DNA of 64,000 nucleotides from Hyphomicrobiales bacterium (GTDB taxonomy: Bacteria > Pseudomonadota > Alphaproteobacteria > Rhizobiales > Kaistiaceae), in NCBI GenBank assembly GCA_017305635.1, contig JAFKKF010000008.1:372001-436000 (forward strand), read 5' to 3'. The notes below the pieces were generated by a model, which did not search any database, was not told the origin of the DNA, and saw only the letters and a list, made by a program, of their open reading frames with translations. Positions 7,229 through 16,345 of the stretch are shown piece after piece; positions within the stretch are counted from its first letter, which is position 1, and every line of letters starts with the position of its first letter. The translations under genes and the position numbers were made by a program.

Positions 7229-10200
7229 TCAGAGTGTCGCGGCAGCCGGCCAGCCACGGCCGACCGTGGCGGAGATCTGGTAGACCCTCACCGCGATGGA
7301 GGACTGCGGCGCCCCAAAATCCGCCGTCTGCAGGGCGGCGGTGTAGGTGGCCGCCGGACTGCTCAACGCAATAGTGCGGACGACGGTCGATCCGTTGAGA
7401 ATGTCGATCTCGTAGCGCTCGCTCTCTTCGTTGAGCGGGATGTCGGTTCCATCGGCCCAGACGCCACCGATCCGCGTCCGGCGAACCCAACTGATCGAGA
7501 GATCGCCGGGACCGTTGCGACTGCCGACGACATGCACCGGAGACCACGGCATCAGACCAACCGCGCGGGCGGTGAAGGTCTCCTGCTGCCAGGCGGGATC
7601 GGAGAGGTCGAGCGGCGCCGGTCCCCATTTGTAGAACCGCGCCTGCCCACGCTCGGCGAGCGCCGCCTGCAGCTGGTCCACCGCGCCGTCGAGAAGAACC
7701 ACCGGCGCACCGGCCGCGAGCGGCGCTCGCATGGCGTGCTCCGTGCCGAGCCGGCCGCGGAGAAGCTTCGTCAGATCGTAGGTGCTGGTCGCAACCAGAT
7801 CGGCATTGCAGAACTGAACGATCTCCCAATCGCCGTCCGTGTTCAGCAGCGCCAGAGCGTTGGACCGCCCCGACAGGATTGTTTCCTCAGAGACGCTCGC
7901 CAGCTCCCCGGCATAGAGCTTGACCCGCAGCGTATTGACCACGTCGAAATAGTCGGTCGGGCCGGCATAGAAGTCGAAGACCGTCTCGCCGATCGTCCCC
8001 TTGATCGGCAGCGCCGTGTCGACCGCGAAGTCGTCGCCGGTCGGGCTGTCCATCACCGTGACGCCGGCAAAGGGCGAGGAGGTCGTCGCCACGTAGGGCG
8101 CGTAGGGAATGTCGGAATCGCGAAGAACCGGCAGATCCATGATTTCCAGGATCGCACGGCCGTAGACGGTGGGCGGGACGAAGGTCGGTGCAGCGATCCC
8201 GGGCAACGGCACGGCGTAGATCGCCGACTCGGTCCGTTGCGCCTCAATGGCGCGAGGTCCGCTGTCGGTGATCCGGGTCAGGCGGAACGAGCGGGCGCGC
8301 CCATCGACGATCAGGTCGAGGACATCGCCGGGGTCGATGGCCACCAGAGCCGGCGGCAGACCGAGGCGCGCCGTCTCCCGGCCGATCCACGCTTCGGCCA
8401 GCGCCCGGTCGGCGATGGTCTGCGCCTCGATTTCGTCCATGACGAGGGCAAAGCTGGCCTCGCTCTTGCGGTCGGACCAGCCGGCAAGCCGGCTCGCCGA
8501 GATGCTGCCGGACTGATAGTCGCCATTGCCGTCGATGAAGGTGATCGAGACGATGTCGGGCAGCTCGGTCTCCTCGGCCCGGACCAGCGTGGCGATCTCG
8601 CCGCGATCGGGAAGGACGCAGTCGGCAATCTCGACCGAGGCGACGGGCGCCCGCCCGCGTGGCACGAAGCGGATCACCCCCTCGCTTTCGACCGCATCGA
8701 AGGCGAAGGCGTTCATCAGCATCTCGATCTCGGCGCGCGGGCTCATCGGCTGGTCGCGGACATAGCCGACGACCACGCCGAAGAGGCCCGATACGTCGAC
8801 ATCGGTGAAGCCGACGCGGGCGCAGCGCTCCGCGACCAGCGCGGCGAGGTCGGCCAACCCGATCTTGCCGGTCAGCCAATGGCCGAGCGGCCAGAGAGGG
8901 CCATCACCCCACGCGTCGGTGCGTGCCGGCCAAGCCGGATAGGGCCGCGCGTCCCACGTCCAGACGGCGATCGTGCCGATCATCCGCCCGCCATAGACGG
9001 AGGAGACCGGATTGTTGCCGGCACCGGCGCTCCAGTATTTGAGGAGGGCCTCGATACCGCGACGCTGGATCAGGTCGTCGCGCGTGCCCCGGCTATAGTA
9101 CGGGAGTGCGCTTTCGGAGGATTTCGGGTCGTAGAAGACGTTCGGCTGGTTGGTGCCCTTGTCGACCGACGGGACACCGAATTCCGTGAACCAGATCGGC
9201 TTCGACTGCGGCGACCACACGGTCGCCGATCCGCTCTGGACACCTCCCGGCCGGTTGAAGTGCTGGTTCAGCCACCAATTCCGAACGTCCTTTGCTCGAT
9301 AGACCCAAGGCTTGCCGTAGGCGCCGTCGGTGATCGGCGTGCGCGTCTGGGCGTCGCGGTCGGCGTCGCTGGCGTAGAACCAGTCGAAATACTCACCGCC
9401 CTCGATGTTCGATTGCAGATAGGACCGCTGATAGATCGAGGTGGCCGTCAGCGCATCGAGATGGGGCGTGTCCCGCCAGTCGGAGAGCGGCACGTAGAGG
9501 TCGATGCCGACAAAATCGATGTTCGAGTCTGCCCAGAGCGGGTCGAGGTGGAAGAAGAGGTCGCCGCTGCCGTCGTTCGGCTGGTAGCGGCCGTAGTCCG
9601 ACCAGTCGGCGGCGTAGCCGACCTTCACGCCCGAGCCGAGGATGGTCTTGGCGTCGTCGGCGAGGTCCTTGAGCCTGTCGACCGCGGGGAAATGCGTGCC
9701 GCTGTCACGGACGGCGCAGATACCGCGAAGCTCCGAGCCGATGATGAAGCCGTCGATCGCGTTGGGCGCAACGCCGTTGATGGCGTTACAGAGCTTGGCG
9801 TAGTGGAGGATGAAGCGCCGAAAGCTCCACTCGCTCGGGCCTGAATAGCTGGTCGTCACATCATTCGTGGAGCCGTTGACCGAGACGCTGATCTGGCTCC
9901 GCGTCACCGATCCGAAGAAACCCGAGATCTGGCCCGTCGCCGCGCCGGTCTTGTCGACTGTACCCGGCTGTCCCGGCGCCGGATCACAGGTGATGCGTCC
10001 GCGCCAGGGATAGACCGGCTGGGCGGTGTTGCCCGTCCACGGGTCTGGCAGCGTGTTGCCGGCGGCGATGTCCATGAACAGGAAGGGATAGAAGACAACC
10101 GAGAAGCCGCGCGCCTTCAGGTCGCGGACGGCGCGCACGACCGAATCGTCGGACGGCGTGCCGCCATAGGCGGGGCGGCCGTCGACGGTGCTGACCACGG

Positions 10201-11152
10201 CCGCGCCACTGCGGGTGATGCCATGGACCTTCCAGGCGTCCGGCGTCGTTGTCTTGCTGGAGACCTCGACCCTCGGCCGGACGCTGCAGTGGCCGGCGCG
10301 AAGATCGTCGCCGAACCAGCCGACGACGAAGAGGACCGTGCCGACATTCGGCAGCGAGTCCTGAAGATCGTCGAGGGCCACGTTCCAATCGGCGGTGCCT
10401 TGGCCCGAGAAGGCGTTCTCGGGCGTGCTGGCGCCACCGCCGAGTTCCCGGGTCTCGACGGTGGTGTCGTACACGCGTTCGCCGGCACCCGGGATGAGCG
10501 TGATCGCCTCGACGATATCCTCGAGGCCCGAACCATCGGTCGGGCTGACGCGGCGGAAAACCTCGAAATTCAGCTGCGGGATGCGGTTGCCGAAGGCGCC
10601 GATGGCGAAATTCTCGAAGACCACATAGGCGGTACCGCGATACGCGGGCGTGTTGGCCGAGCCCTCGATGCCCTCGATCAGGGAATCCGGTGACTGGCCG
10701 GCGCTGCCCTTATGGACGCGCATGGTGACGCCCTTCCGGTCGAACGGCTTGCCGTCCGCCCAGATGCGTCCGATCCGGTCGATCTGTCCTTCGCAAAGTC
10801 CGACCGCGAAATTGGCGAAGTAGGAGAATGTTGTCGTCTCCACGCCGCCTCCACCGCCCTTGCCGCCCTGCTTCTCGGTCTTGGCGACCTCCCGGAATTT
10901 CGTCGCCCAGATGATTTGACCGGCGATACGGACGCGGCCTGCGATCTCCGGGATCGGCGCGCCCTCGGTCGACGCCTGGACCTGCAGGCTGTCGAGACGC
11001 GGGCCTTCGCTCTTCTGCGGACCGGGGCCGAAGAGCCGGGCATCAATGTAACCGCCCGCAACCGTGGCCAGCGCGCCGACGACGGTCGTGACCCATGCCG
11101 CTGCGCCGCTGGTTAGCGCTGCGGCGCCGGCGGTTAGAAGAAGCGTAGCCAT
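7229..11152 (-). CDS. GTA-type tail tip / host specificity protein with TIM-barrel domain
   Basis: A 1307-aa protein, similar in size and layout to gp15 of gene transfer agents. The N-terminal part (about 1-250) is hydrophobic Ala/Gly-rich then beta-rich. A central glycoside-hydrolase-like TIM-barrel domain (about 270-750) carries WFTEFGVPSVDKGTNQPN and FVGIDLYVPLSDW. A phage-tail_3 type baseplate region follows, and fibronectin-like segments (PWSPVHVVGSRN..., ISWVRRTRIGG) are at the C-terminus. It would sit at the tail tip and contact or digest the cell surface. The gene is intact although the phage is not. Confidence 0.85.
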   Translation of the reverse strand: MATLLLTAGAAALTSGAAAWVTTVVGALATVAGGYIDARLFGPGPQKSEGPRLDSLQVQASTEGAPIPEIAGRVRIAGQIIWATKFREVAKTEKQGGKGGGGGVETTTFSYFANFAVGLCEGQIDRIGRIWADGKPFDRKGVTMRVHKGSAGQSPDSLIEGIEGSANTPAYRGTAYVVFENFAIGAFGNRIPQLNFEVFRRVSPTDGSGLEDIVEAITLIPGAGERVYDTTVETRELGGGASTPENAFSGQGTADWNVALDDLQDSLPNVGTVLFVVGWFGDDLRAGHCSVRPRVEVSSKTTTPDAWKVHGITRSGAAVVSTVDGRPAYGGTPSDDSVVRAVRDLKARGFSVVFYPFLFMDIAAGNTLPDPWTGNTAQPVYPWRGRITCDPAPGQPGTVDKTGAATGQISGFFGSVTRSQISVSVNGSTNDVTTSYSGPSEWSFRRFILHYAKLCNAINGVAPNAIDGFIIGSELRGICAVRDSGTHFPAVDRLKDLADDAKTILGSGVKVGYAADWSDYGRYQPNDGSGDLFFHLDPLWADSNIDFVGIDLYVPLSDWRDTPHLDALTATSIYQRSYLQSNIEGGEYFDWFYASDADRDAQTRTPITDGAYGKPWVYRAKDVRNWWLNQHFNRPGGVQSGSATVWSPQSKPIWFTEFGVPSVDKGTNQPNVFYDPKSSESALPYYSRGTRDDLIQRRGIEALLKYWSAGAGNNPVSSVYGGRMIGTIAVWTWDARPYPAWPARTDAWGDGPLWPLGHWLTGKIGLADLAALVAERCARVGFTDVDVSGLFGVVVGYVRDQPMSPRAEIEMLMNAFAFDAVESEGVIRFVPRGRAPVASVEIADCVLPDRGEIATLVRAEETELPDIVSITFIDGNGDYQSGSISASRLAGWSDRKSEASFALVMDEIEAQTIADRALAEAWIGRETARLGLPPALVAIDPGDVLDLIVDGRARSFRLTRITDSGPRAIEAQRTESAIYAVPLPGIAAPTFVPPTVYGRAILEIMDLPVLRDSDIPYAPYVATTSSPFAGVTVMDSPTGDDFAVDTALPIKGTIGETVFDFYAGPTDYFDVVNTLRVKLYAGELASVSEETILSGRSNALALLNTDGDWEIVQFCNADLVATSTYDLTKLLRGRLGTEHAMRAPLAAGAPVVLLDGAVDQLQAALAERGQARFYKWGPAPLDLSDPAWQQETFTARAVGLMPWSPVHVVGSRNGPGDLSISWVRRTRIGGVWADGTDIPLNEESERYEIDILNGSTVVRTIALSSPAATYTAALQTADFGAPQSSIAVRVYQISATVGRGWPAAATL

Positions 11153-11164
11153 GGGGGAGCTGCG

Positions 11165-11599
11165 TCAGTCCTCGACGCCCGGAAAGGCGAACACGAAACG
11201 GATGCGCCGGCGCCACCACGAGCCGAGCGAGACCTCCGCCACCGGATGGGATTCGATGCCGTGCACCATGCGGTCCGGAGCGACGAGGATGGCACAGTGC
11301 TTCGCCGGTGAATTCTCGTTGAGGGCGAAGAGAACGAGATCGCCCGGCCGCATGTCGGCGACTGCGACAGGCGCCATGTGGCGGCCGGCAGCCTCGGCGA
11401 GAGTTTCGCGGCCGCGGGCTTCGGCCCAGTCGCGCGAATAGGCTGGCGGCGCCTCGGGCTCGGTGCCGTGAAGCGCGCGCCAGACGCCGCGGGCGAGGCC
11501 GAGGCAGTCACAGCCGATGCCCTTCAGCGAGGCTTGATGACGATAGGGCGTGCCAATCCACGACCGCGCCTCGGCGATGATCGCTTCGCGGGTGGTCAC
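11165..11599 (-). CDS. Phage NlpC/P60-family cell-wall peptidase
   Basis: A 144-aa NlpC/P60 protein with the catalytic Cys in GCDCLGLARGV, the catalytic His in HCAILV, and WIGTPYRHQ near the N-terminus. It corresponds to GTA gp14, which cleaves peptidoglycan at the tail tip during DNA delivery. The start overlaps the end of the DUF2163 gene by four bases. Confidence 0.88.
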   Translation of the reverse strand: MTTREAIIAEARSWIGTPYRHQASLKGIGCDCLGLARGVWRALHGTEPEAPPAYSRDWAEARGRETLAEAAGRHMAPVAVADMRPGDLVLFALNENSPAKHCAILVAPDRMVHGIESHPVAEVSLGSWWRRRIRFVFAFPGVED

Positions 11600-12483
11600 G
11601 TCAGCGCGCTCCCGTCATTGCCGTCGCCCTTGGTCGGATAGGAAAGAGCGAAGTCGTTACCGGGCATATGCGGGAAGCCCCCGAAGTTGACGACGTTGGA
11701 AAATCGGTCGCGGCAAGTCGCCAGCGTCTTGTTGCAACCGGCCGTGACGGTGAAGCCATCGCCGATCGCCATCGGGTCGGGCATCGGCAGGAAGAGCGAG
11801 AGCCGCGACGAGCCAGTCCCGTGCGTGTGCGCCTTCACCTCGACCGCAAGCCCGGCGTTGGCTCCCGAGGTCCATAGCAGCCGCCCCCGCGTGAGCACGC
11901 CGGTCGCGAGCGAACCGAGGCCGCTCGCCGTGAAATCGAAGGCGCCGAGCACCTGAACCACCGCGCCGGTTCCGTGCCGGCCCGCCGCGCTCAGATCGAC
12001 GGTGCAACGGGAGTCGCCGAGCTCCCACGCACAGCTTCGCTGAAAGATGCGGCCCGCCGCCTGGTCGAGACGGGCGGCGAGCCCGCGGAGTTCAGCGGTG
12101 AAGGCGAGCGTTCCGCGCGACACCTGACCGAGGAAGCCGGACCGAAGGATGACCCGTTGCGATGTGTCCTGCCAGTTGACGAGGTAGATCGTCACTGCCG
12201 CATCGTCGTAGCGGCCAGCGTGAAGATCGTCCTCGGTGATCGCGGCCGAACTGAGTGCTCCCTCGACATCAAGATTGGAAACCGCAAGCCCAAGCTGGTC
12301 CTCGATCGAGGTCGCCGTGAAGCCGCTGGCCGCGCGATAGGCAAGACTGTCGAAGGCGAGATCCCGGTCATGGTCGGTGAAGCCCATGACGGTGCCGTCC
12401 TTCCGCTCCACCCGCCAGCAGCGGCAAAGCGTCGTGACCCCGCCGGCAAGATGGGCGGCGAGGCCGGGATCGAGGGATTTCAT
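11596..12483 (-). CDS. DUF2163 phage baseplate/hub protein
   Basis: A 295-aa protein of the DUF2163/phage_BR0599 family. It has an N-terminal LCRCWRVERKDGTVMGFTDH block, a central CAWELGDSRCTVDL cysteine motif, and a C-terminal AGCNKTLATCRDRFSNVVNF with GGFPHMPG. It matches GTA gp13. The cysteine clusters fit the Fe-S-type hub known in the GTA structure (family knowledge). In GTAs and related phages the DUF2460 gene is directly upstream; here an Abi_C-like gene separates them. Confidence 0.85.
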   Translation of the reverse strand: MKSLDPGLAAHLAGGVTTLCRCWRVERKDGTVMGFTDHDRDLAFDSLAYRAASGFTATSIEDQLGLAVSNLDVEGALSSAAITEDDLHAGRYDDAAVTIYLVNWQDTSQRVILRSGFLGQVSRGTLAFTAELRGLAARLDQAAGRIFQRSCAWELGDSRCTVDLSAAGRHGTGAVVQVLGAFDFTASGLGSLATGVLTRGRLLWTSGANAGLAVEVKAHTHGTGSSRLSLFLPMPDPMAIGDGFTVTAGCNKTLATCRDRFSNVVNFGGFPHMPGNDFALSYPTKGDGNDGSALT

Positions 12484-12593
12484 GAGTAGTCCTTAAGGCG
12501 CACCATGCACGGCGAGCGAGCCAAAGCTTCTCGGGAGAGCCTTCTTTGAACCGACTGACGAGGGAGATGGGCTTTCGGAGAGAGTGGCCCCGG

Positions 12594-13367
12594 CTACCGG
12601 CCCTCGAACAGGCCACAGATCGCGGATGCCCATTTGATGGCGTCATACGCGGCGCGACGGAGCGCCGGCTTCGAACCATGCACATCGCCCATCGTTCTTC
12701 GTAACGTCTGCAGCATCTGGGCCGCGTGATTTGTACCCTTACGCATCTCGCTTCCGATGCTTTCCGCGTCTGTGATGTTCATTCCGAGTGCCCCAAGTTC
12801 GGATTCCATTTCTTCGAAGACACGGAGTCGCTGGGCAGCGGTGTTTACCTTTGCCGCAAAGGCAGCGTGTGAAGGATCGCCAAGGCCATGAGCCACGTAG
12901 AGTTGCTGCATCAAGGTATCGACGGCACCGCAGGCAGCGGTGATGGCCCCGGTTTCGTCTCCGTCGACAAGCCTCTTCATCGCCTTTGCGAGTTCGGAAG
13001 CCGACGACGGCGGGAGATATCGAGCTTCGCGTTGGTCGAGAAGCGCCGTGGGGATAAAGGTGCCATCTACATATTCAAACCCGTGCAGCCCGAACAGATT
13101 TTGGACCTGCTCGCTCTTGGAAAAATGCGCGGCAAATATGCTCAATGCGGCCAAGCGCGAGTCAGGTTCGAGGCGATAGAAGGCGCGCTCCACGCCGGCG
13201 AGAAAAGGGTCCCAATATTGGGTCGGAGCATTGACGCCGGTGATCCCGGCCGCTGCCACCACTGTCCGCGCTTTCGTAAGCGACAAGGTGTGAAGTTCAG
13301 CGAGGACAACGCCAAAGAGTCGGCCGATATCTTCTTCCGACAGTCGGTCTGCGGCTGGCGGCGACAT
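12594..13367 (-). CDS. Abi_C-like abortive infection protein
   Basis: A 257-aa protein. The C-terminal third (about 140-257) resembles the Abi_C (abortive infection C-terminal) domain: DETGAITAACGAVDTLM opens it, and LRRTMGDVHG near the end matches the family's RN...GDxHG helix. The N-terminal half has no recognisable family. It sits in the phage tail module between DUF2163 (110 bp downstream) and the DUF2460 remnant (38 bp upstream), in the same orientation, so it looks like a moron-type insertion. The start is taken as the ATG at 13367; a TTG at 13382 is possible. Such genes often act in superinfection exclusion or anti-phage defence, but no function is shown here. Confidence 0.6.
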   Translation of the reverse strand: MSPPAADRLSEEDIGRLFGVVLAELHTLSLTKARTVVAAAGITGVNAPTQYWDPFLAGVERAFYRLEPDSRLAALSIFAAHFSKSEQVQNLFGLHGFEYVDGTFIPTALLDQREARYLPPSSASELAKAMKRLVDGDETGAITAACGAVDTLMQQLYVAHGLGDPSHAAFAAKVNTAAQRLRVFEEMESELGALGMNITDAESIGSEMRKGTNHAAQMLQTLRRTMGDVHGSKPALRRAAYDAIKWASAICGLFEGR

Positions 13368-13404
13368 CCTGCATTCCCTCAAGGCGGACCGATTTTCGAA
13401 CCTC

Positions 13405-13779
13405 CTACTCTAGCACCTCCACCAGATCGATGGCGGAAACGATCTGTTGGTCCCAGGCATTGGCCTGCACCGGCAGGCTGTCGGTGTCGAAGCGGACCGG
13501 CACGTCGAACTGGAATGTTGCCGTCGGCGCCGAACCGGGCGCCGCGCCGAAGGTCACCAGCCCGGTCTGGTGATCGATCGATGATGGCGTCACCGGCGAG
13601 CCGCCAATCTTGACCCCCACAGTGCCAAGGACGGGCTTGGTGATCGTGCGAATGTGCTCGTAGCCGCCGACATTGTAGCGTTTGACCAGCTGCCAGACGG
13701 TCGGCGAGACCTCGACCATCGCCACGTCTGCGGCGTCGTAGTCGTTCCAGTCCTTGAAGCGGAACGAGTAACGCACCAC
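13405..13779 (-). pseudogene. 5'-truncated DUF2460 tail gene
   Basis: The reading frame opens at a GTG and gives 124 aa that match only the C-terminal part of DUF2460 (GTA gp12-like). RFKDWNDY corresponds to the mid-protein FR-x-KDW block of the family, and FEFDVPVRFDTD-type sequence (here FQFDVPVRFDTDSLPVQ) is the end. Roughly the first 80 residues, which normally start with a P-rich F-P segment, are missing. Upstream the frame stays open but the family similarity stops near 13785. The next gene starts in the opposite direction at 13812, so the break is probably an insertion or deletion junction. Confidence 0.7.
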
Positions 13780-13811
13780 TCCCGACCCGAAATGGGTGGC
13801 AGGCGCGACGA

Positions 13812-14327
13812 ATGTGGCTCGACAAGGTCCCGGTCTTCGACGACTTCGCGGACCTTGACGCGGCTCGCGTGAGCCGCGGGGCCACCCTCGGACTCATCCG
13901 CCCGGCTCTGGTGTCAGGATTGGATATCACGCCCGCCGATCGGCCCGACTGGACCGACGACGAGCGCAAAAAGCTCACGCAGCTCCAGCATCAGGGCGGA
14001 CTGTTCGACAAGTCCGACGCGAAGAGCATCGCGACCCTCAGAAAAGTCCCTTTCGATTTTCACTACCGGTACAGCTGCAGCGGCGCCGGCTACCGGCACA
14101 AGATTGTCGATTGGGAGGCCGGCGCGCTCTACTGGAACGTTCGCCGCTCCAAGGGCGCCACTTGGGAGCCGGCGTTCCGAAACAAGATCGAACTAGAACT
14201 GCCCACCAAAGACCTGGTCTTCTTGATGGGCACCATCCACCGATTCCCGGACCAGTGGCTGATAGCGAGCCTGATCTATCCGCCTAAGCAACCGCCCGGG
14301 CAGCCACGTCAGGGATCTCTCCTTTGA
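13812..14327 (+). CDS. Conserved protein of unknown function, convergent with a DUF488 gene
   Basis: A 171-aa soluble protein on the strand opposite to all surrounding phage genes. Visible features are a charged N-terminal half (RPDWTDDERKKLTQLQHQGG), then KIVDWEAGALYWNVRR and a C-terminal FLMGTIHRFPDQWLIASLIY block rich in aromatic residues. No catalytic motif is recognised. Its 3' end overlaps the 3' end of the DUF488 gene by 44 bases, so the two form a convergent pair. The ATG at 13812 lies close to the DUF2460 break and has no good ribosome site, so the true N-terminus may have been lost. Confidence 0.55.
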   Translation: MWLDKVPVFDDFADLDAARVSRGATLGLIRPALVSGLDITPADRPDWTDDERKKLTQLQHQGGLFDKSDAKSIATLRKVPFDFHYRYSCSGAGYRHKIVDWEAGALYWNVRRSKGATWEPAFRNKIELELPTKDLVFLMGTIHRFPDQWLIASLIYPPKQPPGQPRQGSLL

Positions 14328-14757
14328 TCGTGAGATGGACCACTCGCGGCCCTCCTGGGCGCGCGGTCGCTCGGGCAACAATGCTCCTGTGGCACCGATT
14401 GAAATCGGCCTCGAAGCAGACAAGACAGCCGCTCGTCTTTTTCGCGACGCGGGCAAGCTCCGCCACCGCTTCTCCTTGGCCGGCAAGATAGGCGCTGAAA
14501 GCCTTGACGTAGGCTGGCCAATCGCCATCGGCCTTGTACCGGTCACGGATCGGCCGCGGGCATCCCAATGCCGGCAAATGGGCGTAGAGGATCCCGGTGG
14601 CGTGAAGTGCTGTGGCAAGCGCGCCCTTGGAGAAACCGGGCTTGCGGGACAGCGGGAGTTGTCGAACATCGAGCACCGTGCGCACGCCAGCTTTCCTCAG
14701 GCGCGCAATGAACGCGTCGATCGACAGCCCCTCATACCCGAAAGTAAATAGCGTCAT
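14284..14757 (-). CDS. DUF488-family protein
   Basis: A 157-aa DUF488 protein. TLFTFGYEGLSIDAFIARL at the N-terminus, TVLDVRQLPLSRKPGF in the middle and CLVCFEADFNRCHRSIVA towards the end are the family's three signature blocks; the last carries the conserved C-x2-C/H-x-CHR motif. The start is the ATG at 14757 (MTLFTFGYEG); longer open sequence upstream only overlaps the portal gene. The biochemical function of DUF488 is not established, though members recur near defence and mobile genes. It lies just beyond the portal gene, where a complete phage would have its protease and capsid genes. Confidence 0.75.
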   Translation of the reverse strand: MTLFTFGYEGLSIDAFIARLRKAGVRTVLDVRQLPLSRKPGFSKGALATALHATGILYAHLPALGCPRPIRDRYKADGDWPAYVKAFSAYLAGQGEAVAELARVAKKTSGCLVCFEADFNRCHRSIVARATARPGGPRVVHLTIKGEIPDVAARAVA

Positions 14758-14845
14758 CGGCGCTGATATCCCGTCGCGAAGCACCTGCGGTCCCCAGACT
14801 CGCACACAGGCGCCCGCGATGTGAAGCCCCGCAGCTTCAGTCCGA

Positions 14846-16345
14846 TCAAGCATTTCCAAACATGCCTCCGCTGCCATCCGCTGTCTGCATCACGCCGGTC
14901 TTTGTGACTTTGCGCGGGTCGCTGTCGAGGATTAGCCCGAAGGCGTCGAGCTTGGCGTTCATGGCGGCGATCTCGGCAAGGACCGCGTCGGGGTTGTGTC
15001 CCTGCCGGGCGATGGCCTGTGCCAGCGTCATCGTGCCCGACCGCATGGCGAGAAGATCGGCCATGGCATCTTTCAGTGGATCGACCGCCTCGAACCTTGG
15101 CGGCGACCATTGGACAGGCACGGTCGGCGAGCGAAGCCGTCCGGCGGCCCAGGCGTGCGCCGTGAACCAGTCCCATACCGGCTGGCAGAACACCGGCACG
15201 AAGATCTGCCACTGCACCGCGTCGATCAGCCGGCGGAATTCGACGAGCCCGGCCCGGATCGAGGAGTAGTTGACCTGACTGAGGTCGCCGGTCAGCAGTT
15301 CGTAAGGCAGCCGGAAGCCGGCGGCGATGATGTGCAGCTGCGCTCGCAGCCACTCGGCGACACCGGCGGTCGTCGCCGGCTGGTTGAACTTGATATCCTT
15401 GCCGCCGCGGGCATAGGCGATGAGCCCCGGCTCGAATTGCTCCACACGGTTGCCATCGGCGTCGACCACCGAAGGCGCGACGCCCTGTTCGGCCTCGTCG
15501 GCGCCGAGGACGATCCCGACGACGCAGGCTTCGGTCTTCTTGCGGACCAGTTCGGCCTGCGTCCAGTCGTCAAGATCGCGGAGTGCCCGCATGACCGGTG
15601 TGCCCCACGGGACGCCCCGCACTTGCGCCCGCTGTTTCTCGTAGAGGTGCAGAACATCGGCCGCGGGCACCGCCAGGCTGTCGAACCGCAGCCGCGAAGA
15701 GACGACTGTGTTCCCCGGATGCTGTGCATGCAGCCAATACGCCCGGCGCCGGCCGATCGTGTCAAACTCGATTCCCTGGACGATCCGCCCACCATCGGCG
15801 AGATCGCCGTTCCTTGCCGCATCGAGCATGTCGGCCTCGAGGAGCTGGACCTGCAGCGGCACATCCAGCCCATCGCCCGGACGGCGTGGCCGGCGGCGGA
15901 GCAGCACTTCGCCTGCCTCGATCATCTGCCGGCAGGCGAGAGTCTGCAGCCCGAAGAAATCCAGCTGGCCATCCGCATCGCAGCGGGTGGACCAGTCCTC
16001 CCAAAGCTTGTTGACCTCGGCGTCGAGGCGGTCGTCGCCGGTCGCGGCGCGCGGGATGATGCCGGCGCCGACGATGTTGTTGACCAGCACCGACACCGCC
16101 TTGGCGGCATGCGGATTGTTGCGGACGAGATCGCGCATGCGATCGCGGAGAAGCCCGCCGGCAACGGCAATCTCGGCATCTGCAGACGTGCCCGCGGCGC
16201 GCCAGCCATCGGTGCGACGGCCTTTGGCGGCGCCATCGTATCCGCGCGTCAGAGCCGCGAAGCTTTGTCGCGCGAGAACACGACGCAGCCCGGCTCGCGG
16301 CGCGACCGTGCCGATCGCCCGGTCGAGCCAGTTCGCGTCCGCCAT
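14846..16345 (-). CDS. Phage portal protein, lambda gpB family
   Basis: A 499-aa portal protein that would form the dodecameric DNA-entry ring of the capsid. Recognisable blocks are RDLVRNNPHAAKAVSVLVNN near the N-terminus, RGVPWGTPVMRALRDLDDW mid-protein and GDLSQVNYSSIRAGLVEFRR in the C-terminal half, all typical of phage_portal_2. The length is normal, so the gene seems intact. The start overlaps the gpW stop codon by one base. Downstream the expected protease and capsid genes are missing. Confidence 0.9.
   Translation of the reverse strand: MADANWLDRAIGTVAPRAGLRRVLARQSFAALTRGYDGAAKGRRTDGWRAAGTSADAEIAVAGGLLRDRMRDLVRNNPHAAKAVSVLVNNIVGAGIIPRAATGDDRLDAEVNKLWEDWSTRCDADGQLDFFGLQTLACRQMIEAGEVLLRRRPRRPGDGLDVPLQVQLLEADMLDAARNGDLADGGRIVQGIEFDTIGRRRAYWLHAQHPGNTVVSSRLRFDSLAVPAADVLHLYEKQRAQVRGVPWGTPVMRALRDLDDWTQAELVRKKTEACVVGIVLGADEAEQGVAPSVVDADGNRVEQFEPGLIAYARGGKDIKFNQPATTAGVAEWLRAQLHIIAAGFRLPYELLTGDLSQVNYSSIRAGLVEFRRLIDAVQWQIFVPVFCQPVWDWFTAHAWAAGRLRSPTVPVQWSPPRFEAVDPLKDAMADLLAMRSGTMTLAQAIARQGHNPDAVLAEIAAMNAKLDAFGLILDSDPRKVTKTGVMQTADGSGGMFGNA

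Noticed and set aside
7532-9844. 770-aa plus-strand frame opposite the tail tip gene
   Set aside because: High-GC antisense artefact; the minus-strand frame is a recognisable GTA-type tail protein and this one shows only Asp/Arg/Val-rich noise.
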